A stretch of DNA of 64,000 nucleotides from Leclercia sp. AS011 (GCF_037152535.1 NZ_JBBCMA010000004.1:232195-296194), one strand, 5' to 3'; counted from the first letter of the stretch, positions 30,832 through 41,271 are shown. The notes: generated by a model from the sequence alone, not told the origin. Numbers and translations are program-made.

Positions 30832-31491
30832 TCAGGCACTACAGTACTTCTTCCGGATCACCACCACGATGGTGCCCACCAGCCCGGCAACCAGCAGGAA
30901 TACCGGCAGGATCATCAGGAAGGTCATGACCTGATCTTCATGGTGTTTAACGAAGGGGATCATATTCAGCGCATAGCCGAGGGTGGTTACCACCCCGACC
31001 CACAGCAGCGCGCTCAGCCAGTTAAAGAACTGGAAGCGACGGTTCGAGAGGCCGGAGATGCCCGCCATGGTAGGCAGCAGGGTACGCACAAAGGCCAGGA
31101 AACGCCCGGCGAGCAGCGCCAGCAGGCCGTGGCGATCGAACATGCAGGTCGCCCGCTGATGGTATTTATGCGGCAACTGCGCCAGCCAGCTTTTCACCAC
31201 CCGCGTATTGCCGAGCCAGCGGCCCTGCAAATAGCTCAGCCAGCAGCCCAGGCTGGCGGCGGAGGTCAGGATCACCATCGTCGGCGCGAAGTCCATCACC
31301 CCTTTACCGATTAACGCGCCCGCCAGCAGCAGCAGGCTGTCGCCCGGTAAAAATGAGGCAGGCAGTAGCCCGTTTTCCAGAAACAGCGTGGCGAACATTA
31401 CCAGATAAACAATCCCCACCACGTGTGGGTCCGCCAGTGCTGCAAAATCGTGTTGCCAGAGTGCAGCGATAATCTCTTGAATAACAGCCAT
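30832..31491 (-). CDS. yghB: DedA-family membrane protein YghB
   Basis: YghB is an inner-membrane protein of the DedA superfamily; with its paralogue YqjA it is needed for normal cell division, Tat export and proton-motive-force homeostasis, and DedA proteins are now linked to undecaprenyl-phosphate or lipid flipping. The 219 residues have about five hydrophobic segments and the family signature with an acidic residue in the first half ([22 protein letters not shown]) and the essential arginines in [21 protein letters not shown]. Confidence 0.95.
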   Translation of the reverse strand: MAVIQEIIAALWQHDFAALADPHVVGIVYLVMFATLFLENGLLPASFLPGDSLLLLAGALIGKGVMDFAPTMVILTSAASLGCWLSYLQGRWLGNTRVVKSWLAQLPHKYHQRATCMFDRHGLLALLAGRFLAFVRTLLPTMAGISGLSNRRFQFFNWLSALLWVGVVTTLGYALNMIPFVKHHEDQVMTFLMILPVFLLVAGLVGTIVVVIRKKYCSA

Positions 31492-31632
31492 GGGCTTTCC
31501 TGTGGAACAGCATATATAGGGCTATTGTACTCCCTATTTCGCCTGCGGGCTTTGATCGCAGGCGCAACAAATCAGACTTTTCTGCCCCTAATGTGGAGAA
31601 AAGTGTCCGCAGCGTGTTTTTAAGACGCCTGG

Positions 31633-32820
31633 CTACTCGATACGCGCAAATCCGGCCTCTAAATCGGCAATCAAATCTTCGACATTTTCCAGACCGATAT
31701 GCAGACGGATCAGGGTGCCGGTAAAGTCCACTTCCCCGCCCGGACGCAGCCCGGCAATCTGCTCTGGCTGGTTCGGCAGGATCAGCGACTCAAAGCCGCC
31801 CCACGAGTAGGCCATGCTGAACAGCGAGAAGTTATCGAGGTAGTTTGCCAGCTCGTCATTGCTCAGCCGCTTGTTGAGCACAAACGAGAACAGGCCGCTG
31901 CTGCCCGTAAAGTCACGTTGCCAGAACTCATGCCCGACGCTGCCCGGCAGCGCCGGATGGTTGACGCGCGCCACCTGCGGATGCTGTGCCAGCCACTGGG
32001 CGATCTGCAGGCTGCTTTCATGATGCTGGCGCAGGCGCACGCTCAGGGTGCGCAGGCCACGGCTGGTCATGTAGGCGGTATCCGCATCCACCATCTGCCC
32101 CATCAGATAGGCATTTTCACGCAGCTGATCCCAGCAGCGGGCGTTGGAGACCGCGGTGCCGATCATGCCGTCCGAGTGGCCGATCAGGTATTTGGTCGCC
32201 GCCTGAATTGAAATGTCGATACCAAAATCGAGCGCCTTAAACAGCACGCCTGCCGCCCAGGTGTTGTCGATCATGATGATGGCGTCCGGCGCTCTGCTAC
32301 GAACCGCTTTTACAATGGCCGGAACGTCATGCACTTCCATGGTGAGGGAGCCTGGCGATTCGAGGAACACCACCCGGGTATTGGGTTGGATCAGATCGGC
32401 AATCTCCGCGCCGATCTGCGGATCGAACCAGCCGGTGGTCACGCCCAGCTTGCTGAGGATTTTGGTACAGAAGTCCTGGCTCGGTTCATAGGCGGTGTTG
32501 GTCATCAGGATATGGTCGCCCTGCTCGACAAACGCCAGAATGGTATTGGCCACTGCCGCCGCGCCGCAGGGGAACAGCGCGCAGCCCGCGCCACCTTCCA
32601 GCTCGCACATCGCTTCCTGTAACGAGAAGTGGGTCAGCGTGCCGCGACGTCCGTAAAACAGCCCGCCCTTTGCCCGGTTACGGGTGGCGTGCTTTTTCTC
32701 CTCGACAGTATCAAACACCAGCGACGAGGCGCGCTGAATCACGCTGTTTACCGAGCCGAGGGTGTATTTCTTGCTGCGTCCCGCCTGGACAAGGGTGGTA
32801 TCAAGATGTTTCTCTTTCAT
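31633..32820 (-). CDS. metC: Cystathionine beta-lyase MetC
   Basis: MetC splits cystathionine to homocysteine, pyruvate and ammonia in methionine synthesis. The 395 residues equal E. coli MetC; the PLP lysine is in [13 protein letters not shown], and the family motifs [12 protein letters not shown] and [15 protein letters not shown] are intact. I used the ATG at 32820 because the protein aligns from [11 protein letters not shown]; an in-frame upstream ATG at 32856 lies inside the MetJ operator. MetJ repression is shown by two met boxes just upstream. Confidence 0.97.
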   Translation of the reverse strand: MKEKHLDTTLVQAGRSKKYTLGSVNSVIQRASSLVFDTVEEKKHATRNRAKGGLFYGRRGTLTHFSLQEAMCELEGGAGCALFPCGAAAVANTILAFVEQGDHILMTNTAYEPSQDFCTKILSKLGVTTGWFDPQIGAEIADLIQPNTRVVFLESPGSLTMEVHDVPAIVKAVRSRAPDAIIMIDNTWAAGVLFKALDFGIDISIQAATKYLIGHSDGMIGTAVSNARCWDQLRENAYLMGQMVDADTAYMTSRGLRTLSVRLRQHHESSLQIAQWLAQHPQVARVNHPALPGSVGHEFWQRDFTGSSGLFSFVLNKRLSNDELANYLDNFSLFSMAYSWGGFESLILPNQPEQIAGLRPGGEVDFTGTLIRLHIGLENVEDLIADLEAGFARIE

Positions 32821-32838
32821 GTTTGCCAACCTGTTTTT

Positions 32839-32854
32839 ATACGTCTGGACGTCC
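32839..32854 (-). promoter_or_regulatory. MetJ operator, two tandem met boxes
   Basis: On the + strand ATACGTCT and GGACGTCC are two adjacent 8-bp met boxes (consensus AGACGTCT), ending 19 bp before the metC start codon. MetJ with S-adenosylmethionine should bind here. Confidence 0.85.
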
Positions 32855-32988
32855 ACACTACCATGAAAGTAAAAATGGTCGCGAGAAGGGTGGTGGGATC
32901 AGCGGAAAATTTTTTAAAATTTGTTTCCGGGAAATTTTTCCTGCGTAAGCGCAAGGAAAATGAAACGAATTTACGGCACTATGTAAAT

Positions 32989-33007
32989 ACTAATGAGAAC
33001 TACTATC
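32989..33007 (+). promoter_or_regulatory. Fur box of exbBD
   Basis: ACTAATGAGAACTACTATC matches the Fur consensus at 13 of 19 positions and lies 63 bp before exbB, a known iron-repressed operon. Confidence 0.7.
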
Positions 33008-33070
33008 AATTCGACGCTGTTTTGATATTATTATGCTCAGAATTTGTGATTTGCGTCCTGGAGATAGCGA

Positions 33071-33802
33071 GTGGGTAATAATTTGATGCAGACGGATCTC
33101 TCCGTCTGGGGTATGTATCATCATGCCGACATCGTAGTAAAGATTGTGATGATCGGCTTGATTCTGGCGTCTGTCGTCACCTGGGCTATTTTCTTTAGTA
33201 AGAGCGTGGAGCTGCTTTCGCACAAGCGCCGTCTTAAGCGCGAACAGCAGCAGCTGGCCGAAGCCCGCACCCTGAATCAGGCGAGCGACATGAGCGCTTC
33301 CTTCCAGGCCAAAAGCCTGACCACCCTGTTAATCAACGAAGCCCAGAACGAGCTCGAACTCTCTGCTGGCAGCGAAGATAACGAAGGTATCAAAGAGCGT
33401 ACCGGCTTCCGTCTCGAGCGTCGCGTTGCGGCCATCGGTCGTCATATGGGGCGCGGTAACGGCTACCTGGCGACTATCGGTGCGATTTCGCCGTTCGTCG
33501 GTCTGTTCGGTACGGTCTGGGGCATCATGAACAGCTTTATCGGCATCGCCCAGACCCAGACCACCAACCTCGCGGTTGTGGCCCCCGGCATCGCAGAAGC
33601 CCTGCTGGCGACGGCGATTGGTCTGGTTGCCGCTATCCCGGCGGTGGTCATCTATAACATCTTCGCCCGCATGATCGGCAGCTACAAAGCGACCCTCGGT
33701 GACGTTGCCGCTCAGGTTCTGCTGCTGCAAAGCCGCGATCTGGACCTCAGCGCCAGCGCGGTCAAGCCGGTCCGTTCTGCTCAGAAATTACACTTAGGTT
33801 GA
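33071..33802 (+). CDS. exbB: TonB-system energiser ExbB
   Basis: ExbB forms the pentameric inner-membrane channel that, with ExbD, passes proton-motive force to TonB. The 243 residues contain three TM helices (about 17-38, 131-155, 164-192) with the conserved Thr and Pro-rich core ATIGAISPFVGLFGTVWGIMNSF. It starts with GTG, as in E. coli, preceded by GGAGATAGCGA. exbD follows after 6 bp; metC is divergent, an arrangement that is the same as in E. coli. Confidence 0.97.
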   Translation: MGNNLMQTDLSVWGMYHHADIVVKIVMIGLILASVVTWAIFFSKSVELLSHKRRLKREQQQLAEARTLNQASDMSASFQAKSLTTLLINEAQNELELSAGSEDNEGIKERTGFRLERRVAAIGRHMGRGNGYLATIGAISPFVGLFGTVWGIMNSFIGIAQTQTTNLAVVAPGIAEALLATAIGLVAAIPAVVIYNIFARMIGSYKATLGDVAAQVLLLQSRDLDLSASAVKPVRSAQKLHLG

Positions 33803-33808
33803 TTCGCG

Positions 33809-34234
33809 ATGGCAATGCGTCTTAATGAAAATCTGGACGATAACGGCGAAATGCACGAAATCAACGTGACGCCGTTTATCGACGTCATGCTGGTTCTGCT
33901 GATTATCTTCATGGTTGCTGCGCCGCTGGCGACGGTGGACGTGAAGGTGAATCTGCCTGCCTCATCCAGCCAGCCGCAGCCGCGCCCGGAAAAACCGATT
34001 TATCTCTCCGTGAAGGCCGATAAATCTATGTTCCTGGGTAACGATCCGGTAACGGATGAGTCGGTGATCCCGGCGCTGAATACCCTGACCGACGGCAAGA
34101 AAGACACCACCGTCTTCTTCCGTGCCGACAAGACCGTCGACTACGAAACCATGATGAAGGTAATGGACACGCTGCATCAGGCGGGTTACCTGAAGATTGG
34201 CCTGGTAGGCGAAGAGAAAACAGTCGCGAAATAA
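33809..34234 (+). CDS. exbD: TonB-system energiser ExbD
   Basis: ExbD partners with ExbB and TonB. The 141-residue protein has a short cytoplasmic start, one TM segment (about 23-43) with the essential proton-carrying Asp in INVTPFIDVMLVLLIIF, and a periplasmic domain that ends GLVGEEKTVAK. It is the second gene of the Fur-regulated exbBD operon and is followed by a strong terminator. Confidence 0.97.
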   Translation: MAMRLNENLDDNGEMHEINVTPFIDVMLVLLIIFMVAAPLATVDVKVNLPASSSQPQPRPEKPIYLSVKADKSMFLGNDPVTDESVIPALNTLTDGKKDTTVFFRADKTVDYETMMKVMDTLHQAGYLKIGLVGEEKTVAK

Positions 34235-34237
34235 ACA

Positions 34238-34266
34238 ATAACGGCACCCCTTGAGGTGCCGTTTTT
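34238..34266 (+). terminator. Terminator of exbBD
   Basis: ACGGCACC-CCTTGA-GGTGCCGT followed by TTTTG TTTTT. Confidence 0.9.
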
Positions 34267-34271
34267 GTTTT

Positions 34272-34326
34272 TGCCGGGTGGCGGCCGGCCTATTTGTAGG
34301 CCCGGTAAGCGTAGCGCCACCGGGCA
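34272..34326. repeat. REP elements between exbD and yghA
   Basis: One degenerate unit (GCCGGGTGGCGGCCGGCC) faces a complete one (GGCCCGGTAAGCGTAGCGCC). The first appears to have lost its central loop. Confidence 0.8.
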
Positions 34327-34336
34327 ATGCGTTAAA

Positions 34337-35233
34337 CTACCCCAGATGCTCCCCGCCGCACACCCCGTGCACTTCCGCGGTCACATAGCTTGATTCCTGA
34401 CTTGCCAGATAGACATACACCGGTGCCAGCTCCGCAGGCTGCCCTGCGCGCTTCATCGGCGTCTGCTGACCAAACTGCGGGATTTTCTCCTGCGGCTGAC
34501 CGCCGGAGATTTGCAGCGCCGTCCAGATAGGTCCCGGGGCCACTACGTTGACGCGCACGCCGCTCTCGGCCACCTGTTTCGCCAGCCCGCGGCTGAAGTT
34601 AAGGATCGCCGCTTTAGTAGAGGCATAGTCCAGCAGGTGTGGACTCGGCTGATAGGCCTGAATCGACGAAGTGGTAATAATGCTCGCCCCGGCTGGCAGC
34701 AGCGGCAACGCCTCCTGGGTTATCCAGAACAGCGCCAGCACGTTCACCGTATAGGTCTCTTTAAACTGCTCCGTTGTCAGGTCGGCAATCTTCTCGACCG
34801 CCACCTGCTTGCCGGCCACCAGGGCCAGCACATCCAGTCCACCCAGTTCCTGATGGGCTTTATGCACCAGCGAACGGGCAAATTTTTCATCGCTCAGGTC
34901 GCCGGGGATCAGCACCGCTCTGCGTCCGGCTTCTTCTATCAGCTGCTTAACCTGCTGCGCATCCTCTTCTTCAGCGGGCAGGTAGTTAATAGCGACGTCT
35001 GCGCCTTCACGCGCGTAAGCGATGGCGGCAGCGCGTCCAATACCTGAATCGCCCCCTGTCACCAGCGCCTTACGATCCTGTAGTCTGCCGCTGCCTTTAT
35101 AGCTCTTCTCGCCGCAGTCCGGCACCGGATCCATCTTGCTCTGCACACCAGGGACGGGCTGCTTCTGTTTGGGGTATTCGCCGGTGTAGTACTGGGTGGT
35201 GGGGTCCTGAATTTTGCTCTGGGAATTTGCCAT
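34337..35233 (-). CDS. yghA: Short-chain dehydrogenase YghA
   Basis: YghA is an NADP(H)-dependent short-chain reductase of the glucose/ribitol-dehydrogenase-like group; E. coli YghA reduces isatin and some aldehydes in vitro. The 298 residues have an N-terminal extension of about 45 residues typical of this subgroup, then the [12 protein letters not shown] cofactor motif and the catalytic Tyr-Lys in [13 protein letters not shown]. The C terminus ends [25 protein letters not shown] precedes the ATG. Confidence 0.95.
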   Translation of the reverse strand: MANSQSKIQDPTTQYYTGEYPKQKQPVPGVQSKMDPVPDCGEKSYKGSGRLQDRKALVTGGDSGIGRAAAIAYAREGADVAINYLPAEEEDAQQVKQLIEEAGRRAVLIPGDLSDEKFARSLVHKAHQELGGLDVLALVAGKQVAVEKIADLTTEQFKETYTVNVLALFWITQEALPLLPAGASIITTSSIQAYQPSPHLLDYASTKAAILNFSRGLAKQVAESGVRVNVVAPGPIWTALQISGGQPQEKIPQFGQQTPMKRAGQPAELAPVYVYLASQESSYVTAEVHGVCGGEHLG

Positions 35234-35355
35234 TGAGGTTCTCCTTGAGTGGGTGATCAGGCTTTAAGCTTAGGAGAATCAACCGGCAAGTGAGGATCAT
35301 TCAGGATAATCCTTAAATAAAAGCAACAGGCGGAGCGGGACGAACTGGCGGGGGG

Positions 35356-35808
35356 TTACGGTTTTTGCGCAGGAGGCGTTGCTTTCGCGGCCAGCACCTC
35401 TTCATTCAGCGCAACGGTGGTCACGCTGGTGGTGCGATAGCCTTCATCGGCCAGTTTACGGGTGACGCGCAGGGTGGCAGTTTCACGTGCCCGCAAATAC
35501 TGATAATTGGTTTCGAGGCGGGCCAGTATTTTTTCTTTTAAGTCTGGCCGCTGCGCCATAATGGCGTTAATTGTCGCGCCGTAGATCTCTTCTTTAACCT
35601 GTAACGGATAAATTTCCCGGCGATTCTGCCATTTCAGGCGCACCAGGCCCGCCGGAATAGAGAGCAGCTCTTTTGCAATGCGTTGTATTTCCGCATTTTT
35701 AATCTCTTTCAGCGCTGCCAGGTTTTGCTCTAAGATAAATTCATCGCTCTTTTTATCATCTAAAGCTAAATAAACGTTGTTGTTATCAACATCCTTCACG
35801 TTATTCAT
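35356..35808 (-). CDS. Hypothetical protein, third-cassette gene A
   Basis: I do not recognise this 150-residue protein. It has no signal peptide or TM segment; it is charged and mostly helical (AALKEIKNAEIQRIAKELLS; LKEKILARLETNYQYLRARETATLRVTRKLADEG) with a short Ala/Pro tail. Its start overlaps the end of the next gene upstream by 8 bp, so the two are translationally coupled and probably act together. The base composition is clearly lower in GC than the flanking genes, which suggests acquisition by transfer. Confidence 0.75.
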   Translation of the reverse strand: MNNVKDVDNNNVYLALDDKKSDEFILEQNLAALKEIKNAEIQRIAKELLSIPAGLVRLKWQNRREIYPLQVKEEIYGATINAIMAQRPDLKEKILARLETNYQYLRARETATLRVTRKLADEGYRTTSVTTVALNEEVLAAKATPPAQKP

Positions 35809-36205
35809 CCTCTAGCTTATAGAAAATAGGCGTGTTTTTTTCGCAAGTAATTAGATTCAGCCAGATATCATTACCGGCTTCGTTAATCTCATCGGTTTTT
35901 TCCGTCAATATTTGACTTAGTGCCTGCGCATCTATTTCCCCTTCCGCTTGCAGGTCATTGAGCAGGCGGGCGAAGACCTCGATTTTAACCACCCGGAATA
36001 ACCGGTCCTTTATATGGCGGTCATGCTCTTCGAGCAACATATTGCGGGAGTTACCGGTACGGGTAACACCAATTAATATTTCAGGCGCGTAATCCGCGAG
36101 TGTTCTTTTCCCTTTAGTGAAATTTGCATTGCTTTCTGCTTCTGGTGGTGTCGGTTCCACGGTAGAAATGTGAAACTTAGCCGGAACCAGATTGTCGGGC
36201 AACAT
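35801..36205 (-). CDS. Hypothetical protein, cassette gene B
   Basis: This 134-residue cytoplasmic protein is not a family I recognise. The first ~45 residues look flexible (Pro/Glu-rich, VEPTPPEAESNANFTKG); the rest is helical and acidic (HIKDRLFRVVKIEVFARLLNDLQAEGEIDAQALSQILTEKTDEINEAGNDIW). It is the first gene of a two-gene minus-strand operon and overlaps gene A by 8 bp. It is divergent from the membrane-anchored gene C across about 105 AT-rich bases. Confidence 0.75.
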   Translation of the reverse strand: MLPDNLVPAKFHISTVEPTPPEAESNANFTKGKRTLADYAPEILIGVTRTGNSRNMLLEEHDRHIKDRLFRVVKIEVFARLLNDLQAEGEIDAQALSQILTEKTDEINEAGNDIWLNLITCEKNTPIFYKLEDE

Positions 36206-36310
36206 TTTATATTTCCTTTAATTTCAACAGGGTGGGGTTGTCTGGAGTGTGAGATTCGTTGACAATAACATGAGGCAAATTTAAAATCAAAAAAAATGGA
36301 GCCTGCCTAT

Positions 36311-36814
36311 ATGAACAGCATTTTTTATACTGTCATTACTTTGTTATTGCTTACCGCCGTGGTTCTTTTATTGATGAAAGAGTTCAATAAAAGCAGCGAC
36401 GCAGAGAACGCGCACAACCCTGCCCAACCAGAGCGCATGTCTAAAGAAGAGGGCGAAGACCATTTTTCTGTGTTAATGAATGCGATTACGCCGGTTTGGT
36501 ACTGGCGCGTTAATCATGAATATATAGATTTTCTCCATGCCACAATTAAACGAATGAATATGGTGGAAATAAATAGCATTCCTGACCTGTTTGAGGCGCA
36601 GCGTCGTTGCAGCGATCTTAACTCGGCGGTTTACAAATATTACGACAATATCAAGAAGCGCTGCCTTAATGGTGAGAAAGTGTCGCATTCCGATCTGGAG
36701 GTAATGAACCTGCGCCAGTGTTTCCGCGAGTTCAGCCTGGAGGCTTATCCGTCGCTGGTGGTACTGGTTTGGCCGGAATATCAACGGCCTGTCGTGAAGC
36801 CGGAGCAGGTATAG
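36311..36814 (+). CDS. Hypothetical membrane-anchored protein, cassette gene C
   Basis: The 167-residue product has one N-terminal TM segment (about 4-25, IFYTVITLLLLTAVVLLLM) and a soluble domain rich in charged and aromatic residues (PVWYWRVNHEYIDFLHATIKRMNMV; VYKYYDNIKKRCLNGEKVSH). I do not recognise it. I used this ATG because GGAG lies 8 bp before it; the ATG at 36296 has no ribosome site. Like genes A and B it is lower in GC than its neighbours. The three probably form one divergent cassette. Confidence 0.75.
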   Translation: MNSIFYTVITLLLLTAVVLLLMKEFNKSSDAENAHNPAQPERMSKEEGEDHFSVLMNAITPVWYWRVNHEYIDFLHATIKRMNMVEINSIPDLFEAQRRCSDLNSAVYKYYDNIKKRCLNGEKVSHSDLEVMNLRQCFREFSLEAYPSLVVLVWPEYQRPVVKPEQV

Positions 36815-37384
<570 letters not shown>

Positions 37385-37394
37385 ACCGGGTTTT

Positions 37395-37430
37395 GTAGGC
37401 CGGGTAAGCGCAGCGCCACCCGGCTTTTTT
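37395..37430 (+). terminator. REP element acting as terminator of yqhA
   Basis: The REP stem GTAGGCCGGGTAAGCGCAGC/CGCCACCCGGC is followed directly by TTTTTT, so it can end the yqhA transcript just before the convergent yghZ gene. Confidence 0.8.
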
Positions 37431-37431
37431 G

Positions 37432-38472
37432 TTATTTATCTGATGACGCCTGCCACAGATTCAACTGCCCGTCGGCCACGTGCTGGTCAATCCGCTGCAG
37501 CTCCTCTTCGCTAAAGTGCAGATTATTCAGCGCCTGCACGTTCTCTTCCAGCTGCTCCGTGCGGCTGGCACCAATCAGTACCGAGGTCACGCGCTCATCC
37601 TTCAGCAGCCAGCTCAGGGCCATCTGCGCCATCGTCTGACCGCGCGCCTCAGCCATCCCGTTCAGTAAACGCAGACTGTTCAGATTAGCTTCGGTCAGCA
37701 TATTCTCGGTCAGGCCGCGTACCTTTTTGCCTTCGCGCTGCATGCGGGAGCCGTCAGGAATGCCGTTCAGGTACTTCCCGGTCAGCAGCCCCTGCGCCAG
37801 CGGGGTAAAGGCGATACAGCCTGTGCCGTTGGCTTCCAGGGTATCCAGCAGGCCGCTTTTGTCCACCCAGCGGTTAAGCAGGTTGTAAGAGGGCTGATGG
37901 ATAAGCAGCGGGATCTTCCACTCGCGCAGCAGATCCGCCATTTTCTGGGTCCGTTCCGGGGAATAGGACGAGATGCCGACATACAGCGCTTTCCCGCTCT
38001 GCACCGCCTGCGCCAGCGCAGAGGCGGTCTCTTCCATCGGCGTGTTTTCATCTACCCGGTGGGAATAGAAGATATCCACGTACTCCAGTCCCATCCGCTT
38101 CAGGCTCTGATCGAGACTGGCGAGCAGGTACTTGCGCGAACCGCCCGCCCCGTACGGACCCGGCCACATGTCATAGCCCGCTTTGGTGGAGATAATCAGC
38201 TCATCGCGATACGCCGCGAAGTCGTCGCGCAGCAGGCGGCCAAAATTTTCCTCCGCACTGCCCGGCGGTGGGCCATAGTTATTGGCGAGATCAAAATGGG
38301 TGATGCCGCAGTCGAAGGCTTTACGCAGCAGGGCGCGCTGGGAATCGAGGGCGTGGACGTGGCCAAAGCTGTGCCACAGACCGAGTGACAGGGCGGGCAG
38401 GCGCAGGCCGCTTTTCCCGCAATAACGGTACTGCATATTCTCGTAGCGGTCCGGAGAGGCGTTCCAGGGCAT
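37432..38472 (-). CDS. gpr: Aldo-keto reductase YghZ (L-glyceraldehyde 3-phosphate reductase)
   Basis: YghZ/Gpr reduces L-glyceraldehyde 3-phosphate, and methylglyoxal more weakly, with NADPH. The 346 residues equal E. coli YghZ. The tetrad is present: Asp and Tyr in HFDLANNYGPPPG, Lys in ISTKAGY, His in FYSHRVDENT. It resembles the voltage-gated potassium-channel beta-subunit branch of the family. The ATG is preceded by AAGGAGACATC; an ORF extension to 38544 was rejected. Confidence 0.96.
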   Translation of the reverse strand: MPWNASPDRYENMQYRYCGKSGLRLPALSLGLWHSFGHVHALDSQRALLRKAFDCGITHFDLANNYGPPPGSAEENFGRLLRDDFAAYRDELIISTKAGYDMWPGPYGAGGSRKYLLASLDQSLKRMGLEYVDIFYSHRVDENTPMEETASALAQAVQSGKALYVGISSYSPERTQKMADLLREWKIPLLIHQPSYNLLNRWVDKSGLLDTLEANGTGCIAFTPLAQGLLTGKYLNGIPDGSRMQREGKKVRGLTENMLTEANLNSLRLLNGMAEARGQTMAQMALSWLLKDERVTSVLIGASRTEQLEENVQALNNLHFSEEELQRIDQHVADGQLNLWQASSDK

Positions 38473-38555
38473 GATGTCTCCTTTCTTAGTGATTGATTTT
38501 CGAAACAGCGTTTCTATTCTATCCTTAGTTCGTTCACAATTCATGGAGATATGCG

Positions 38556-39443
38556 ATGACGCGTATGACCGCCAAAGACTTTCCTCAGGAATTGCTCGAC
38601 TACTACGATTATTACGCTCACGGCAAAATCAACAAACGTGAGTTCCTCAACCTGGCTGCCCGCTATGCCGTCGGTGGCGTTACGGCGCTGGCGCTGTTCA
38701 ATATGCTCAAGCCCAACTACGCCCTCGCCGAGCAGGTAAAGTTTACCGATCCCGATATTCTGCCCGAGTACATCACCTATCCCTCGCCGGACGGCCATGG
38801 CCAGGTGCGCGGCTATCTGGTGAAACCGGCCAAAGCCACGGGCAAAGTCCCGGCGGTGGTGGTGGTGCATGAAAACCGCGGGCTTAACCCCTACATTGAG
38901 GATGTGGCGCGTCGGGTAGCGAAAGCGGGCTACATCGCTCTGGCACCGGATGGCTTAAGCTCGGTGGGCGGTTATCCCGGCAACGATGAGGAGGGGAAGG
39001 TTCTGCAGCAGAAGGTCGATCCCACGAAGCTGATGAATGACTTTTTTGCCGCCGTCGGGTTTATGGAAAAACACCCGGATGCCACGGGCAAGGTGGGGAT
39101 CACCGGCTTCTGCTACGGCGGCGGGGTCTCTAACGCTGCGGCGGTTGCCTGGCCTGAGCTGGCCTGCGCGGTACCTTTCTATGGCCGCCAGCCTCCGGCA
39201 GCAGACGTCGCCAAAATTAAGGCACCCTTGCTGCTGCATTATGCCGAGCTCGACAAGAATGTTAACGAGGGCTGGCCAGCTTATGAAGCCGCGCTTAAAT
39301 CTAACGGCAAAGTGTATGAAGCCTGGATCTATCCTGGCGTAAACCACGGATTCCACAACGATTCTACCCCGCGTTACGACGAACCCGCCGCGGAATTAGC
39401 CTGGAAAAGAACCCTGGGATGGTTTGAAAAATATTTGAGTTAA
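38556..39443 (+). CDS. yghX: Dienelactone-hydrolase family protein YghX
   Basis: YghX is an alpha/beta-hydrolase of the dienelactone-hydrolase family. In E. coli K-12 it is a disrupted gene; here it is intact at 295 residues. The nucleophile Cys186 (GFCYGGG), an acid near 231-233 and His264 (NHGFHND) form the expected triad, and [16 protein letters not shown] matches the family. A hydrophobic stretch at 34-52 after [11 protein letters not shown] suggests an N-terminal anchor or cryptic export signal. It diverges from gpr across 83 bp. The natural substrate is unknown. Confidence 0.93.
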   Translation: MTRMTAKDFPQELLDYYDYYAHGKINKREFLNLAARYAVGGVTALALFNMLKPNYALAEQVKFTDPDILPEYITYPSPDGHGQVRGYLVKPAKATGKVPAVVVVHENRGLNPYIEDVARRVAKAGYIALAPDGLSSVGGYPGNDEEGKVLQQKVDPTKLMNDFFAAVGFMEKHPDATGKVGITGFCYGGGVSNAAAVAWPELACAVPFYGRQPPAADVAKIKAPLLLHYAELDKNVNEGWPAYEAALKSNGKVYEAWIYPGVNHGFHNDSTPRYDEPAAELAWKRTLGWFEKYLS

Positions 39444-39643
39444 CCTGCCGGAAAATACCCGGCAGAGATCCTGATGCCGGGTTCAGGTTATTTATTATTA
39501 GGGTGCAGATATATGCTCTTTATTTGCATCATTATGAAATATAAAGGCGGATTATTTTAAGGGGTAATGCCATCGATGCCCTTTTTTAATTTCCACACTT
39601 ATTAAACAGAAATGAAAAGTTTTATAAAATAACCAATAAAGGG

Positions 39644-39670
39644 TATCGCTTCGCATTTTATTGCCGATAA
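39644..39670 (+). promoter_or_regulatory. Sigma-28 (FliA) promoter of the chemoreceptor gene
   Basis: GCCGATAA at 39663-39670 is the perfect FliA -10 box. Eleven bases upstream, TATCGCTT (39644-39651) matches TAAAGTTT at 5 of 8 positions. The box lies 53 bp before the chemoreceptor ATG, so the gene belongs to the late flagellar regulon. Confidence 0.75.
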
Positions 39671-39723
39671 CGAAGGGAATACTCGTCTCCGGACGAGATC
39701 TCCCTCACGGCAAGGAAATATCT

Positions 39724-41271
39724 ATGCAAGTGTTTCGTAATTTCACGATCCGGTTCGTCATGCTGACGATTCTGGGGATTTTCTGTTTAATGTGGGCGGG
39801 GGTTGGGCTGTATGGCTCCTGGGCGCTGTCGCGCGTTGCCGATGGCAATGACGTCGATCGTCAACTGGTCAAACAGATGACCGTGCTCAGCCAGGGCAAC
39901 GATCAGTACTTCCGCTTTGTCACCCGTCTGACCCGGGCGATGGACGTGCAGGCGGCAGGCGGTACGGCGGATCTCACCTCCGTCCAGCAGGCGCTGGACA
40001 CCATGAGCAAAAAGCTCGCTGAGATGAAAGCCATGTCGCCGGGGCCGATGGATGCGCAGATCTCCTCTCAGGTGATCGCCAGCTGGCAGGCGCTGCTGGA
40101 GAACGGCGTAAAACCCCAGATGCAGCTCGCGCAGCAGGGCAATCTCGACGCCTATCGCCAGCAGGCGAATAACGTTACCCCGCCGCTGAGCCGCGCCTTT
40201 GGCGACAGTGCCGGACAGTTCAATAAAGCCGCCGACAGCATTCTCGACCGCACCCGCGTGACCGTTGACGGCCTCACCAGCTTCACCCGCACGGTGATCA
40301 TCACCGCGACCCTTATCGGTCTGCTGATCCTGCTGTTCGCCGATCGTTACCTGGTCGCCATGCTGGTGAAACCGTTGGATCAGCTCCGCTACCACTTTCG
40401 TCAGATTGCCCAGGGCGATCTCAGCCAGCCGATTGCCCCCTTTGGCCGTAACTGCGTGGGCCAGCTGGTGCCGCTGCTGACGGCGATGCAGGACAGCCTG
40501 CGCGAGGCGGTCAGCACCATCCGCGCCGGCAGCGAGAATATCTGGCGCGGTGCCACGGAGATCTCCTCCGGCAATAACGATCTTTCATCACGAACCGAAG
40601 AGCAGGCGGCGGCGCTGGAAGAGACGGCGGCCAGCATGGAGCAGCTCACCGCCACGGTGAAGCTCAATGCCGACAATGCCCGTCAGGCCAGCGAGCTGGC
40701 GGATGTGGCCTCTGTCACCGCCAGCCGGGGCGGGGCGCTGGTGGAAAACGTGGTTCACACCATGACCGGTATCTCCGTCAGCTCGAAGAAGATCGCGGAG
40801 ATCACCAGCGTCATCAACAGCATCGCCTTCCAGACCAATATTCTGGCCCTCAACGCGGCGGTGGAAGCGGCGCGTGCGGGAGAGCAGGGGCGTGGCTTTG
40901 CGGTGGTGGCGGGCGAGGTGCGTAATCTCGCCAGCCGCAGCGCCAATGCGGCGAAAGAGATCGAGGGGCTGATCGCCGACTCCGTCTCCCGCGTGGAAGA
41001 CGGGGCCCGACTGGTGAACGACACCGGCACTACCATGGAAGCGGTGCTGCGCGACATCACCGGCGTGACCACCATCATGAAGCAGATTGCTGCCGCCTCG
41101 GAAGAGCAGAGCAAAGGTATTTCCCAGGTGGGAGTGGCGATCACCCAGATGGACGGCGTGACCCAGCAGAACGCCTCGCTGGTGGAGCAGGTGTCGGCCG
41201 CGGCCTCCGCGCTGGAGCGTCAGACCGAGGAGCTGCAACGCTCGGTGCAGAAGTTCCGTCTGGCGAGCTAA
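39724..41271 (+). CDS. Methyl-accepting chemotaxis protein
   Basis: The 515-residue chemoreceptor has TM1 (about 9-31), a periplasmic four-helix-bundle ligand domain (about 32-189), TM2 (190-213), a HAMP region, and a long cytoplasmic signalling coiled coil with the conserved hairpin tip [41 protein letters not shown]. It ends KFRLAS with no NWETF-type pentapeptide, so it cannot tether CheR by that route and probably relies on the high-abundance receptors for adaptation. A FliA promoter precedes it. The ligand is unknown. It converges on the FucR-like gene with a 4-bp overlap of the two ends. Confidence 0.93.
   Translation: MQVFRNFTIRFVMLTILGIFCLMWAGVGLYGSWALSRVADGNDVDRQLVKQMTVLSQGNDQYFRFVTRLTRAMDVQAAGGTADLTSVQQALDTMSKKLAEMKAMSPGPMDAQISSQVIASWQALLENGVKPQMQLAQQGNLDAYRQQANNVTPPLSRAFGDSAGQFNKAADSILDRTRVTVDGLTSFTRTVIITATLIGLLILLFADRYLVAMLVKPLDQLRYHFRQIAQGDLSQPIAPFGRNCVGQLVPLLTAMQDSLREAVSTIRAGSENIWRGATEISSGNNDLSSRTEEQAAALEETAASMEQLTATVKLNADNARQASELADVASVTASRGGALVENVVHTMTGISVSSKKIAEITSVINSIAFQTNILALNAAVEAARAGEQGRGFAVVAGEVRNLASRSANAAKEIEGLIADSVSRVEDGARLVNDTGTTMEAVLRDITGVTTIMKQIAAASEEQSKGISQVGVAITQMDGVTQQNASLVEQVSAAASALERQTEELQRSVQKFRLAS

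Noticed and set aside
31541..31563. GCCTGCG/CGCAGGC stem between yghB and metC as terminator
   Set aside because: It has a 9-base loop and no T-run in either direction, so I did not call it.
36296..36310. Earlier ATG for the membrane-anchored cassette gene
   Set aside because: No ribosome site precedes it, and the GGAG that serves the later ATG lies inside it.
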